A stretch of 64,000 nucleotides of DNA from Gammaproteobacteria bacterium (GCA_016705365.1 JADIYI010000008.1:1240001-1304000), one strand, 5' to 3'. Shown: positions 7,028 to 15,803, numbered from the stretch's first letter. Notes: generated by a model not told the origin, from the sequence alone. Numbers and translations are program-made.

Positions 7028-8824
7028 TCACAACACCTCAAACCAACTCTTGATCTTCAACGCCATCAACTTCCGCCGCTCCTCCAGAAACGCGCCAAAC
7101 TGCTTGATCTCCCCATCCAGTATCGCCGCCGGAATGCAGTTCGCCGCCAGATTGGCCGCCATTTCCACCTTGTCCGTAATCCCGCCGTATTTCTTCGCGC
7201 CGCCACTGCACTGCTCCGCCAGTTCCTTGAAGTAGCGGGCCGGCGGTTTGGCGCCGATGGCGATGTTGATTTCGCTCTGGGCGACGACGTAGTTGGCGAT
7301 CTGGTTATAGGTTCCCTTGGTCAGCTTCTGGTCTTTCAGATACTGGCGTGGATAGACGTGATGCACATCGGCCCGGTTGAGCAGCAGATCGGTCACAGTA
7401 ATGTCGCGCGACAGGAAGCCCTTGTCGCCCAGCTTGGCCTGCGCAGCCTGGTAGCAGATGAAATACGGGCTGTTGATCGACGAGGTATCCATGAACTGCG
7501 GCAACATCCCGGTCCAGAAGCTATCCGGCAGTTCGTTCGGAATCACCGACTCCACAAAGGCCAGCACGCCCCGGCTGTCGACCTGGCGAATGTCAAAATC
7601 AAAGGTTGATTCCGGCGACCCGCTGTATCGACCGCGCAGCACCGACATCGCATACCAGCGGCGCACCGCCCGCTCCAGATCGGCCGGCGGGATTCCCTCG
7701 GCTCGGCCACGCAGGTAAAGGATATAAGCGAAATTGAGTGCGTTCTGGCTGTTGATCAGCTTGCTGGTAATGAAGCCCGCCGAGCGCAGGATCATCGTAA
7801 TACGGTCGAAATGTGTCTTGTTGATGAAAGCCAGGATACCGTTCTTCAACTTGCCGAACGACTCCTCGGCAATCGCCTCCTCATACTGCTTGGACTCGAA
7901 GTTGCGGCCCGACAGCAGGGCCACCAGGTCCTGCAACTTGCCGCGCCCGAATTCCGAGGTGAAGGCCACCCGCAGCATGTCGGTGTAGCTCGGGTCGTAG
8001 ATGTCGTCATTCACATCGGCGATCCACTTCATCTTGTCGAAAAACTCCGACTCGACAAACGCTTTGTCGCCCTTCCTGATCTTGCCCAGAAACTCGGGCG
8101 CCACGGCCAGATGGCAGAAGTAGTCGATGGCCTTGCGTAGCATGTTGCCGCCAAAGGTCTCATTGACGGCGATCTTCGACATTGCAAAGTCGGCCTGCGA
8201 GAGCGGCGACCCGGCCGAATTCACGCGGATGAAGATTTCTGTCACCGTCTCGATGTCGAGGTTCTCCGACAGTTCGATGATGCCGACGTGGTTATGGACG
8301 ATGCCGCGCAGCTTCTCAATGATTTTGAACACATCATTCTGCGACACACCGGTATTCGCCGAGCAATAGTCGCTGACCAGCTGGAATACGCTGACCGCCG
8401 GGTCGAACACTGCGGCCACATCCGGCAGCCAGGCCGCGTTCTTTCGGATCGCCGGATTCGCCACCTCGAATGCCTCGATCTGCGGGTTGAAGGCGATGCG
8501 GATTTGCACCGTATCGTAGTCGTCATTTAGTACCTCTATGCCCATCAGGGCCGCCATCAAGGCCGTCACCCGCTGTTGCCCGTCGATCAGGATGCGCTTG
8601 CCGGCCGAGGTGGTGCCGTCCTTCAGCTTGACTGTGTGGTTGCGCCACGCGATCAGATAGCCGACCGGATAGCCCTGATACAGCGAATCCAGCAGGTTGC
8701 GCACCTTGGTCGCTTCCCAGACAAACGGTCGCTGGATCTCCGGAATGGCGATCTCGCCGGACTTGATCCAGGTCAGAATGGTTTCGATAGGATGCGGTGT
8801 GACGGTATAGCGTTGGGTGGACAT
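7028..8824 (-). CDS. DUF262 (GmrSD/ParB-like nuclease family) protein
   Basis: A protein of 598 residues. The N-terminus has the DUF262 signatures IPEIQRPFVWE (about 28-38) and ILIDGQQRVTAL (about 80-91). These are typical of the GmrS-like ParB/Srx-fold domain that binds and hydrolyses nucleotides in type IV restriction enzymes against modified phage DNA. Near residue 485 is HHVYPRQYL, an HNH/DUF1524-like block expected for a fused GmrD nuclease part. It lies only 11 bp downstream of hsdS in the same direction, so it travels inside the type I operon. A defence role is likely from family and context; modified-DNA specificity is inferred. Confidence 0.82.
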   Translation of the reverse strand: MSTQRYTVTPHPIETILTWIKSGEIAIPEIQRPFVWEATKVRNLLDSLYQGYPVGYLIAWRNHTVKLKDGTTSAGKRILIDGQQRVTALMAALMGIEVLNDDYDTVQIRIAFNPQIEAFEVANPAIRKNAAWLPDVAAVFDPAVSVFQLVSDYCSANTGVSQNDVFKIIEKLRGIVHNHVGIIELSENLDIETVTEIFIRVNSAGSPLSQADFAMSKIAVNETFGGNMLRKAIDYFCHLAVAPEFLGKIRKGDKAFVESEFFDKMKWIADVNDDIYDPSYTDMLRVAFTSEFGRGKLQDLVALLSGRNFESKQYEEAIAEESFGKLKNGILAFINKTHFDRITMILRSAGFITSKLINSQNALNFAYILYLRGRAEGIPPADLERAVRRWYAMSVLRGRYSGSPESTFDFDIRQVDSRGVLAFVESVIPNELPDSFWTGMLPQFMDTSSINSPYFICYQAAQAKLGDKGFLSRDITVTDLLLNRADVHHVYPRQYLKDQKLTKGTYNQIANYVVAQSEINIAIGAKPPARYFKELAEQCSGGAKKYGGITDKVEMAANLAANCIPAAILDGEIKQFGAFLEERRKLMALKIKSWFEVL

Positions 8825-8835
8825 TGCGGATCTCG

Positions 8836-10031
8836 CTAGAGTTGGCCGGAAAAGGCTTGGTGAAGGAGGGATTTTTTCAGGTTGTCGAGGGCAGTCAGCT
8901 TTTGCTGGTAGATGGTTTCGAGGCGCTCCCGCTCGTTCGATACGTCTGACATTATTCTCGCCAAAACTCGCTGGACATCTAGGGACGGTATTGCCCCAAC
9001 GTCTAGTGCCCGAATGTCCTTCATATTGATGTGCTTTACGGTAGCCCCTTTCGAGTGAGCAACCAATCGTTGTTGCATCTGCGGCGTGAGCAACAAGGAG
9101 GCAAGGAAGTCAGAATCGAACACCGCCATCTTGGAACGAATCAGAACCGTTCGTTGACCAAGACAGACTTTGAGTCCGTTCGGTATAACTGCTACGTTTC
9201 CAGCAGGTGCTTCTCTTGCGAAGATTAAATCGCCCGGTTGTGGAATTGCGCGACGAGTCCAAGCATCGTAGGTTTCTTGTGAAACGCGGTTTACTCCGTC
9301 GAGTAGCAGCTTCCCTTTGCCTATATTGGTCGTACGAATTGATGGGAAGCCCACCTTTTGTATCGGTGCAGTCTTGTGTTCGCAATCAACTATCAGCTCA
9401 CACAACTCGGAGAGTTGCTTTGCAGGCTCCACCCACCCCTCACCCCGCTCCGTGAAAACGGATTGCAGGTGGCTTTCAAACAAGGCGCGGGCGTTCTGGA
9501 GGTTCTTTTCGGCGTTGGCTTTGGCGGTGGCGATGCCGTCGAAGGCTTCGTCGAGGATGGCGACGATGCGGTGCTGTTCGAAAGCGGGGGAACTGGAAGC
9601 GGTAAAGACTTCACGAATGGAAGCTTTACGCCTTGAACGGTCGCACCGGTTCCCTCTGCGACGATAACGTCTGCAATGCTTTTGAACCACCAGAACAAGA
9701 ACCGGACCAGCAATACATTGGGATTTCGGGGAATGATGCCGCGAAGGTCTTGATTGATCGCTGTGTCTTGACCGAGTAGGCATACTTTCCCAAGACCAAC
9801 GCGAGTCGCGATAACAACGTTGCCTGACGGAATGATATTGGTCGCGCTACTCTTAACGGCTTCCTTCGTGATTTGGCACTCTGTCTCAGTAATGACTTCT
9901 TGCCGCATATCGCGGACAGTCGCCCAAGGAATTTCTCCCAAATAGTAGGCTGGGTTGTCTTTTGATGGGGTTCCTCCGCCAATGACTTCACAAACGTCGC
10001 CGAGATTCTTCGTCTGCCACCCCGCCCTCAC
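8836..10031 (-). pseudogene. hsdS: Type I restriction specificity subunit, split by a -1 frameshift
   Basis: The first half starts at a GTG (10029-10031) that overlaps the stop of the DUF1016 gene. It encodes TRD1 (WQTKNLGDVCEVIGGGTPS up to LPLPVPPL). The homology then continues one frame over as EQHRIVAILDEAFDGIATAK (central conserved helix), then TRD2, and ends SLLHQAFSGQL. The break lies near 9578-9582, where one base is missing. Read through, the product would be about 398 residues, normal for HsdS, which reads the bipartite target sequence for the methylase and nuclease. As it stands, both target-recognition domains are present but in different frames, so the type I system probably lacks specificity unless the shift is a read error or is bypassed. 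Confidence 0.8.
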
Positions 10032-11131
10032 CCTCCTACCTCCGCCATCCACTCCTCCAGCTTCTGCCGTAATTCCTCCTTGCCCGGCAGGTAGAGCTGG
10101 TATTCCCGGGCGTGAATGTTGGCGTCCCTGGGCAGGGTGATTTCTACCAGCGCCTCGTGTTTTTTCTTGCATAGCACGATGCCGATGCTGGGGTTTTCGC
10201 CTTCTATCCTGACGTGGCGGTCGAAGTAATTGACGTACATCTGCATCTGACCGAGATCTTGGTGCGTGAGCTTGCCGAGCTTGAGGTCGATCAGCACATA
10301 GCAGCGCAGCAGGCGGTTGTAGAAGACGAGGTCGACGAAGAAATGTTCGTCGTCGAAGCTGAAGCGTTTTTGCCGCGCCTCGAACAGGAAGCCCTTGCCG
10401 AGTTCGAGCAGGAACTGGCCGAGGCGGTCGATGATGGCGCTTTCCAGCTCGGATTCGGAATAGCGGCTTTGCTCGGCCAGGCCTAGGAATTCGAGCACCA
10501 GCGGTTCCTTGAGCAGGTCTTGCGGCTGGCTGATGAGCTGGCCTTCGCGCGCCAGCTTGCGGATGCCTTCCTTGTCGCGGCTCAGGGCAAGACGTTCGTA
10601 GAGGCCGCTGTCGAATTGGCGCTTGAGTTCGCGCAGCGTCCAGCTTTGCTCGGCGGCTTCGATTTCGTAGAAGCTGCGTTCATCGGCGTTCTTGACGCCG
10701 AGCAGAAAGACGTAATGCGACCAACTGAGCGAAAAGGGACGGGTGGATTGTCCAGAGCGTGTCTGGACAATCCGGAAGGCCGCGCTGTCTGTCGCATCCT
10801 CCCGGTCAGCCAATTGTCCAGACGCTGTCTGGACATTTGCCACACGCTCCGAATAAGCAAGGTAGAAGCTGCGCATGTAGGCAATATTGCTGCGCGCAAA
10901 GCCCTTGCCAAACTCATTGGACAGGCGTTCGGCCAAGCTCGTTAGCAACTCTTTACCGTAAGTCGCGCGTTGCTCGCCCTGCTGTTCGTGCTCGACAATA
11001 TGGCGACCAATCTCGAAATTGGTACGCACCTGCACCAGATCAATGCCACGGGCAATGGTCTGCCGTGCGGCAACGATCAACTCGCGGATGTGTTTGTAGA
11101 GTGCGTCCTGACTGGCAACGGCGCGTTTCAT
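10028..11131 (-). CDS. DUF1016 (YhcG-like) PD-(D/E)xK nuclease-family protein
   Basis: A protein of 367 residues with the DUF1016 layout. The N-terminal helical part includes YGKELLTSLAERLSNEFGKGF (about 59-79). The C-terminal nuclease-like core has FFVDLVFYN followed by YVLIDLK (about 270-295), matching PD-(D/E)xK residues. The ATG overlaps the hsdM stop (ATGA), and its own stop overlaps the hsdS start. It is thus fully embedded in the type I operon between hsdM and hsdS. DUF1016 proteins are frequent accompaniments of type I systems and resemble Holliday-junction-type nucleases; the exact role is unknown. Confidence 0.88.
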   Translation of the reverse strand: MKRAVASQDALYKHIRELIVAARQTIARGIDLVQVRTNFEIGRHIVEHEQQGEQRATYGKELLTSLAERLSNEFGKGFARSNIAYMRSFYLAYSERVANVQTASGQLADREDATDSAAFRIVQTRSGQSTRPFSLSWSHYVFLLGVKNADERSFYEIEAAEQSWTLRELKRQFDSGLYERLALSRDKEGIRKLAREGQLISQPQDLLKEPLVLEFLGLAEQSRYSESELESAIIDRLGQFLLELGKGFLFEARQKRFSFDDEHFFVDLVFYNRLLRCYVLIDLKLGKLTHQDLGQMQMYVNYFDRHVRIEGENPSIGIVLCKKKHEALVEITLPRDANIHAREYQLYLPGKEELRQKLEEWMAEVGG

Positions 11132-12582
11132 AGCAGTTCCCTGATCTTTGCCAGCACCTCCGCACTCTCAACATCCAGCGCGGCGATCTCGTCCATGATG
11201 GCCTGCGGGCTGCGGTGGATGACTTCCTCGCTGCCGTTGGGGTTCTTCACCGACAGGTCGAAGGACGCCGTGTCGCCAGCGCCGACTTTTACGCTCCAGC
11301 TTTTTGGCGAGTCGGCAAAGGTCTTTTGCAGTTCGACAAACTCGGCGAGGTCGGCGTCGTTGAGCGGGTTGGTCTTGCCCATGTTGCGGCCGGGGTCGAG
11401 CTGGTAGTACCAGACCTTGCGCGTCGGCGCGCCCTTCTCGAAGAACAGCACGACGGTCTTGACGCCGGCGCCTTGAAAGGTGCCGCCGGGGCAATCCAGC
11501 ACGGTGTGCAGGTTGCACGATTCGAGCAGCAGCTTGCGCAGGGAAACCGAGGCGTTGTCGGTGTTCGACAGAAAGGTGTTCTTGATCACCACGCCCGCCC
11601 GGCCACCGGCCTTGAGCATCTTGATGAAGTGTTGCAGGAACAGGAAGGCGGTTTCGCCGGTGCGGATGGGGAAGTTCTGCTGCACTTCCTTGCGCTCGCC
11701 GCCGCCGAAGGGCGGATTGGCGAGGATCACGTCCATCCGGTCCTTGTCCTGGATGTCGGCGAGGTTCTCGGTCAGGGTGTTGGTGTGGAGGATGTTCGGC
11801 GCTTCGATGCCGTGCAGGATCATGTTCATGATCGCAATCACATAGGCCAGCGGCTTCTTCTCCTTGCCGTAGAAGGTGCGTTCTTGCAAGGTCTTGAGAT
11901 TGTCGGCGGTCAGCCTGATTTGGCCGCGCAGGTAATCGAAGGATTCGCAGAGAAAGCCGGCCGAGCCACAGGCGCCGTCGTAGATGCGTTCGCCAACCCT
12001 GGGCTGCACCACCTGCACCATCGCCCGGATCAGCGGGCGCGGGGTGTAGTACTCGCCGCCGTTGCGCCCGGCGTTGCCCATGTTCTTGATCTTGGCTTCG
12101 TAGAGGTGCGAGAGTTCGTGCTTCTCGGCCTGCGAGCGGAAGCGCAGTTCGTCGATGTGGTCGATGATCTCGCGCAGGTTGTAGCCGCTCTGGATCTTGT
12201 TCTTGATCTCGCCGAATATCTCGCCGATCTTGTATTCGATGGTGTTCGGGCCGCTGGCCTTGAGCTTGAAGCCGTGCAGATAGGGGAACAGCTTGCGATC
12301 GACAAACTCGCGCAGGTCGTCGCCGGTCTGCGCCTTGTTGTGGTCGAGCTTGCCGTCTTTGTCCTTGGGCGCGGCCCACGATGACCAGCGGTAGGCTTCG
12401 TCGAGGATGAAGGCGTACTTCTTGCCCTCCAGTTCTGCCTCCATCGCCTTGTCCTGCTCCAGCCCGTCGAGATACTTGAGGAACAGCAGCCAGGAGGTCT
12501 GCTCGGTGTAGTCGAGCTCGGTGGTGCAACCGGCCTCGTTGCGCAGATCGGCGTCGATATTCTTGAAGGCTTGTTCGAACAT
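11128..12582 (-). CDS. hsdM: Type I restriction system DNA methyltransferase (M subunit)
   Basis: A protein of 484 residues. After an N-terminal helical domain (HsdM_N, about 1-135) comes the N6-adenine methylase fold. SAM-binding motif I is present as DGACGSAGFL, a variant of the usual DPACGSGGF, near residue 203. The catalytic motif is NPPF (about 290). It methylates adenine in the target recognised by HsdS and forms the core of the restriction complex. It is the first gene of the minus-strand operon, whose promoter must lie in 12583-12900. The product is full length. Confidence 0.93.
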   Translation of the reverse strand: MFEQAFKNIDADLRNEAGCTTELDYTEQTSWLLFLKYLDGLEQDKAMEAELEGKKYAFILDEAYRWSSWAAPKDKDGKLDHNKAQTGDDLREFVDRKLFPYLHGFKLKASGPNTIEYKIGEIFGEIKNKIQSGYNLREIIDHIDELRFRSQAEKHELSHLYEAKIKNMGNAGRNGGEYYTPRPLIRAMVQVVQPRVGERIYDGACGSAGFLCESFDYLRGQIRLTADNLKTLQERTFYGKEKKPLAYVIAIMNMILHGIEAPNILHTNTLTENLADIQDKDRMDVILANPPFGGGERKEVQQNFPIRTGETAFLFLQHFIKMLKAGGRAGVVIKNTFLSNTDNASVSLRKLLLESCNLHTVLDCPGGTFQGAGVKTVVLFFEKGAPTRKVWYYQLDPGRNMGKTNPLNDADLAEFVELQKTFADSPKSWSVKVGAGDTASFDLSVKNPNGSEEVIHRSPQAIMDEIAALDVESAEVLAKIRELL

Positions 12583-13052
12583 GGAGGGGCGTAGTTCCGG
12601 GCAAGTGCGGCAAGGCCGCTACTCTACTGGAATACCCTCCGAATGGACAAAGGCGGATCAGGCCGGATCAGCCCGAACCAGCAAGGAACAAAAGACCCGC
12701 CAAGCGCTTGGCCATACGGGGGTTTTGTTGTCCGGCGAAGTTCGCCGCAATCCGGCAATCTGCTCAGACGTTGATCACACGTTTAAACGTTGATCGGTCG
12801 GCAAAGGCCTGTGAATGCTAGGTTTCGCGGGGAAATCGAGCCACGGCCTTTGCGGGAATCGTTGGAAGTACCCCCAGTTGTACCCCCAAGGGGGTATCGG
12901 GATGATAGATCAGTCCGGATGCCGGTGCCAGCGCTGCACCCTGCCGGATAAAACGGTTATGGCGCAGACCGCATTGTTGGCTGACGCATGGAACGGTACG
13001 CGATGAGATGCAGGGGAACGGGCCGCTGTGGCCCAGACCTTGGAGAACTCTC
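12583..13052. promoter_or_regulatory. Divergent intergenic region between hsdM and the STY4528-type gene
   Basis: There is no convincing gene in these 470 bp. They hold a perfect 14-bp palindrome GCCAAGCGCTTGGC (12699-12712), a shorter inverted repeat GGCGAA/TTCGCC just after it, two direct copies of ACGTTGATC (12769-12777 and 12787-12795), and a cluster of TACCCCC boxes (12868-12896). The palindrome is the best candidate operator for the restriction operon; the TACCCCC cluster faces the replication gene. Core promoter boxes could not be assigned with confidence. Confidence 0.5.
12868..12896. repeat. TACCCCC box cluster near the STY4528-type gene
   Basis: GTACCCCCA occurs at 12868-12876 and 12880-12888. 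The second copy forms an inverted pair with GGGGGTA (12890-12896), giving TACCCCCAAGGGGGTA. The same GTACCCCCA box recurs upstream of the terminal integrase (27262 onward). The boxes probably bind an element-encoded recombination, excision or replication protein. Confidence 0.55.
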
Positions 13053-14210
13053 ATGACAGACCACCACACCCGCCACAACTCGCTGGGGCAAGATGCCCTG
13101 TTCGCTACACCTGCCTCGCTCATGCTCGATGCCCGCCTCACGCCGCTGGAACGCAATGGTTGGCAGGTACTACGCATGCTGCGCTCTGCCGAGGGCATCA
13201 GCCCACTGGCGAACCTGGGGCAGTTGCGCCGTTATCTCACCTCTACCCCGCTGGGGCAGCGGGCCGGGTACGAGACGGCCCGGCGCGTTCTCGTCGTGCT
13301 TCGGCTGACGGGGTGGATCAGTCTGGTGGGCCAGCACCGCGACCCTCTGACCGGCCATGTGCTCAGCGAGCTATATCAGGTTCACGAAAGCGCCCTGCAC
13401 TTCGAGCAGGCCTGCGCACTCGATGCCAGTCTGTTCGCGCTTCTGCAATCCTCCATCGGCCACGAAAACAACCAGGTGGATCGGGTGGCTGTCCACATTC
13501 AGGCAACGCTGGCGCAAGCGCCGGAAGCTGTTTCCATTGCGACCCACGATCAGCGCCACGATGACGATGATTTGCCCCCTACCCCGCCGTCGCAGCAGAG
13601 CGAGGCAGCCGACCCACTGCCATTGGGTGGCGATTCCGCTGGCAGCACGCTTGTTCCGCAACAGACCGAACACGCTCGCCACATGACGGCTGAGCAGGGC
13701 AGTACGTATAAGACGTATATGTATAAAAAGGAACGTACGTACCGCGCGCGCGAAGGCGATGGCGATTCGGTATCGCCTTCGGTGAGCTTGCCGCCTTGCC
13801 TGAGCAATGCTAAGGCAGATCAGCAAAAGGACGTGCAGGCCGCCTTGCGGCGGCTGCCGCCGCAACATCGCCAGGAGGTACTCGACGAGTTGCAGGCACG
13901 CAGCCAGAGCGGCACCGTGCGCAATGTCGTGGCCTACTTCTTCGCCTTGGTGAAGCGCGTATTCGCTGGCGAATTCCGCCTGTGGGCAGGTCGTAAGGAG
14001 ATGTCTGCCACCCCACGGACTGCCGAGCATCGGCCTGCAGCTCCGCCGCATATCGAAAACCGCCCAGAACCGACTGCGCCACCGGCATCGCGTGAAACCG
14101 CCCTGGCGCACATCGCCAACATCCGCAAGATGCTGAACGCCCCGACGAACGCTGGGGACATCGCAGCGCAGGCCATGCAGGCCAGGGGATGGCAGCCGCA
14201 TCCTGCGTAG
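13053..14210 (+). CDS. STY4528-family pathogenicity-island replication protein
   Basis: A protein of 385 residues whose N-terminal ~150 residues (LMLDARLTPLERNGWQVLRML, then AGYETARRVLVVLRLTGW) match the STY4528 family found in SPI-7/PAGI-like integrative conjugative elements. The fold is a winged-helix-type replication-associated domain. An AT-rich segment encoding SSTYKTYMYKKERTYRA (13700-13745) is typical of the family's linker, and the C-terminus is low-complexity and proline-rich. ATG 13053 is chosen because GGAG precedes it by 7 nt; an in-frame upstream ATG at 13008 has no ribosome site. No conjugation genes remain nearby, so this is a relic of a larger element. Confidence 0.8.
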   Translation: MTDHHTRHNSLGQDALFATPASLMLDARLTPLERNGWQVLRMLRSAEGISPLANLGQLRRYLTSTPLGQRAGYETARRVLVVLRLTGWISLVGQHRDPLTGHVLSELYQVHESALHFEQACALDASLFALLQSSIGHENNQVDRVAVHIQATLAQAPEAVSIATHDQRHDDDDLPPTPPSQQSEAADPLPLGGDSAGSTLVPQQTEHARHMTAEQGSTYKTYMYKKERTYRAREGDGDSVSPSVSLPPCLSNAKADQQKDVQAALRRLPPQHRQEVLDELQARSQSGTVRNVVAYFFALVKRVFAGEFRLWAGRKEMSATPRTAEHRPAAPPHIENRPEPTAPPASRETALAHIANIRKMLNAPTNAGDIAAQAMQARGWQPHPA

Positions 14211-14230
14211 CAAATGCTGCCGCAAACCGC

Positions 14231-14259
14231 GGTCGTCACTGCACGCCGCAGTGACGACC
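14231..14259 (+). terminator. 12-bp hairpin just after the STY4528-type gene
   Basis: GGTCGTCACTGC (14231-14242) and its exact reverse complement (14248-14259) enclose the loop ACGCC, starting 20 nt after the stop codon. No T tract follows. It may terminate or protect the 3' end, but intrinsic termination is not assured. Confidence 0.45.
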
Positions 14260-14813
14260 CGCGCAACACCGCCAACAATGCGGGCGAAAGCCAGTCCCTA
14301 TTGCGTGCGGCATACATGATGATGGCCGCCCTAAACTGCCCGGGTAGTTGCCAAGACCGATGGGCTTCGTACATCGGCAACCCCAACAGCGCAGGTTCCT
14401 GCAAGCGCTGGCCCGTCAAGGCGGAACCATCCCAGGTATGCCCAGGCTCCGACCGCATACCGGCCCTACCCAGGGCGGAGCCTTCTTCGTCTGTTTGAAC
14501 TCATCCCTACCGCGCCGCCTGGCGCACTGTCCTTTGCGGCAATTGCCTGTGCGCAACGCACAGGGCTCCCGCTGCTTTTCTCATCCCACTCTCTTTCATA
14601 GGAGGACTCGTCCACGTTCACATCACTTTCGTCTTGTAGTACCTCCGTCCGGGCTTCCAGCAGGAAGCAAGACGGATGCCTCATTCGAGGCTCTGGTGTC
14701 TCCTGAACACCATGCCCTTGCCCTCACGGGATCTCGCCTTGGCGAGTTGGCACCAACACTAACCATTGAGTTTCAGGACAACGCAGTACGGCGCTTTGCT
14801 TGGAGGCCGGAAG
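14260..14813 (+). other. Gene-free leader upstream of the integrase
   Basis: I see no supportable protein gene in this 554-bp stretch. It contains a small hairpin CCTGTGCG/CGCACAGG (about 14548-14566) and a strong Shine-Dalgarno-like AGGAGG near 14600 with no start codon at a usable distance. A complementary CCTCC lies about 45 nt later and could pair with it. The stretch is probably the remnant of deleted element genes plus the untranslated leader of the integrase. Confidence 0.4.
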
Positions 14814-15677
14814 ATGGACGACTTGACCTATACCCTGCGGCATCTATGCCAGCGCAACCGTGACGGCAGCCACAACACACAGGCTGACCGGATGCGTTCT
14901 CTCTCGCTGGCTGCACGGCAACTACGCGAGGCCGGTTTCCGGCAGATGAAGGCTTCGTCGCTCAAGGGCAAGCACGTCCAGGCGCTGCTGGATCGCTGGC
15001 AGGGAGAAGGCTTGTCGTCCGGCACCATCAAGAATCGGCTCTCTCACCTGCGCTGGTGGGCCGAGAAGATCGGCAAGGCCGGCATTCTGCCGGCGGACAA
15101 CACGCAACTCGGCGTGGCCGAGCGCCGCTATGTGACCAACATCAGCAAGGCCCAAGAACTGGGCACAGGTCTTGAACAGGTCACCGACGCGCACGTACGC
15201 ATGAGCCTTCAGCTACAGGCCGCCTTCGGATTGCGTCGGGAGGAAGCGATCAAGTTCCAGCCCAGTTACGCGGATCGGGGCGACCACATCGCCCTCAAGG
15301 GATCGTGGACCAAGGGCGGTCGGGAGCGAACTGTGCCCATCACCACGACAGAGCAACGCGACGCACTCCACGCAGCACACCGCCTGGCGGGCACAGGATC
15401 ATTGATCCCGGCAAACAAGACCTACATCCAGCAGCGGCACGTCTACGATGGACAGTGCAAGGCGGCGGGTCTGAGTCATATGCATGGCCTTCGCCATCAG
15501 TACGCGCAAAGCCGCTATGAGACTCTGACGGGGTGGTCAGCACCTGCAGCGGGTGGGCCACCCGTCAGGACGCTGAGTGCTACACAGCGAACCCAGGATA
15601 CCGCAGCACGACAAATCATCAGCCGAGAGCTTGGGCACGAGCGGTTGCAAGTCACTTCTATCTATCTTGGAAAGTAG
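14814..15677 (+). CDS. Integrase-domain tyrosine recombinase of an integrative element
   Basis: A protein of 287 residues. The N-terminal SAM-like core-binding domain (about 1-110) is followed by a catalytic domain with the tyrosine-recombinase residues: Arg in FGLRREEA (about 140), HGLRHQY (about 224-230), and a C-terminal GHERLQVTSIYLG whose Tyr would be the nucleophile. The family (Phage_int_SAM_2/Integrase_1) is typical of ICE and pathogenicity-island cargo. ATG 14814 follows GGAGG by 7 nt; an upstream in-frame ATG at 14766 is less likely. Its stop codon lies exactly where the reverse-strand AlbA_2 gene breaks off, so this gene marks a recombination junction. Confidence 0.8.
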   Translation: MDDLTYTLRHLCQRNRDGSHNTQADRMRSLSLAARQLREAGFRQMKASSLKGKHVQALLDRWQGEGLSSGTIKNRLSHLRWWAEKIGKAGILPADNTQLGVAERRYVTNISKAQELGTGLEQVTDAHVRMSLQLQAAFGLRREEAIKFQPSYADRGDHIALKGSWTKGGRERTVPITTTEQRDALHAAHRLAGTGSLIPANKTYIQQRHVYDGQCKAAGLSHMHGLRHQYAQSRYETLTGWSAPAAGGPPVRTLSATQRTQDTAARQIISRELGHERLQVTSIYLGK

Positions 15678-15766
15678 GCCTTGCCAGTCTGCTTGAACTC
15701 CACCTCCTCGTTTTCCCAGGTGGCCATCAGGCTGTGCAGCAATTGGGATAGATTTGGTCGCGTCAT
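15662..15766 (-). pseudogene. 5' stub of an AlbA_2 (Schlafen-like) ATP-binding protein gene
   Basis: Starting at ATG 15764-15766 the minus strand reads MTRPNLSQLLHSLMATWENE, then VEFKQTGKAY, and then runs into a stop at 15662-15664. The opening segment is the canonical N-terminus of AlbA_2-domain proteins (xxWExxxxEFKxA). Homology stops within a few bases of the end of the plus-strand integrase gene. The ATG overlaps (ATGA) the original stop codon of the ATPase gene, so it was the fifth gene of that operon. A C-terminal AlbA_2 remnant lies at 6726-7020. Confidence 0.65.
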
Positions 15767-15803
15767 CGCTGCACCTCCAGCAGCACCTGCTCAAGACGAT
15801 CTA

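Noticed and set aside
11168..12613. Second long minus-strand frame over hsdM
   Set aside because: Arg/Gln/His-rich shadow of hsdM; the hsdM frame carries the methylase motifs.
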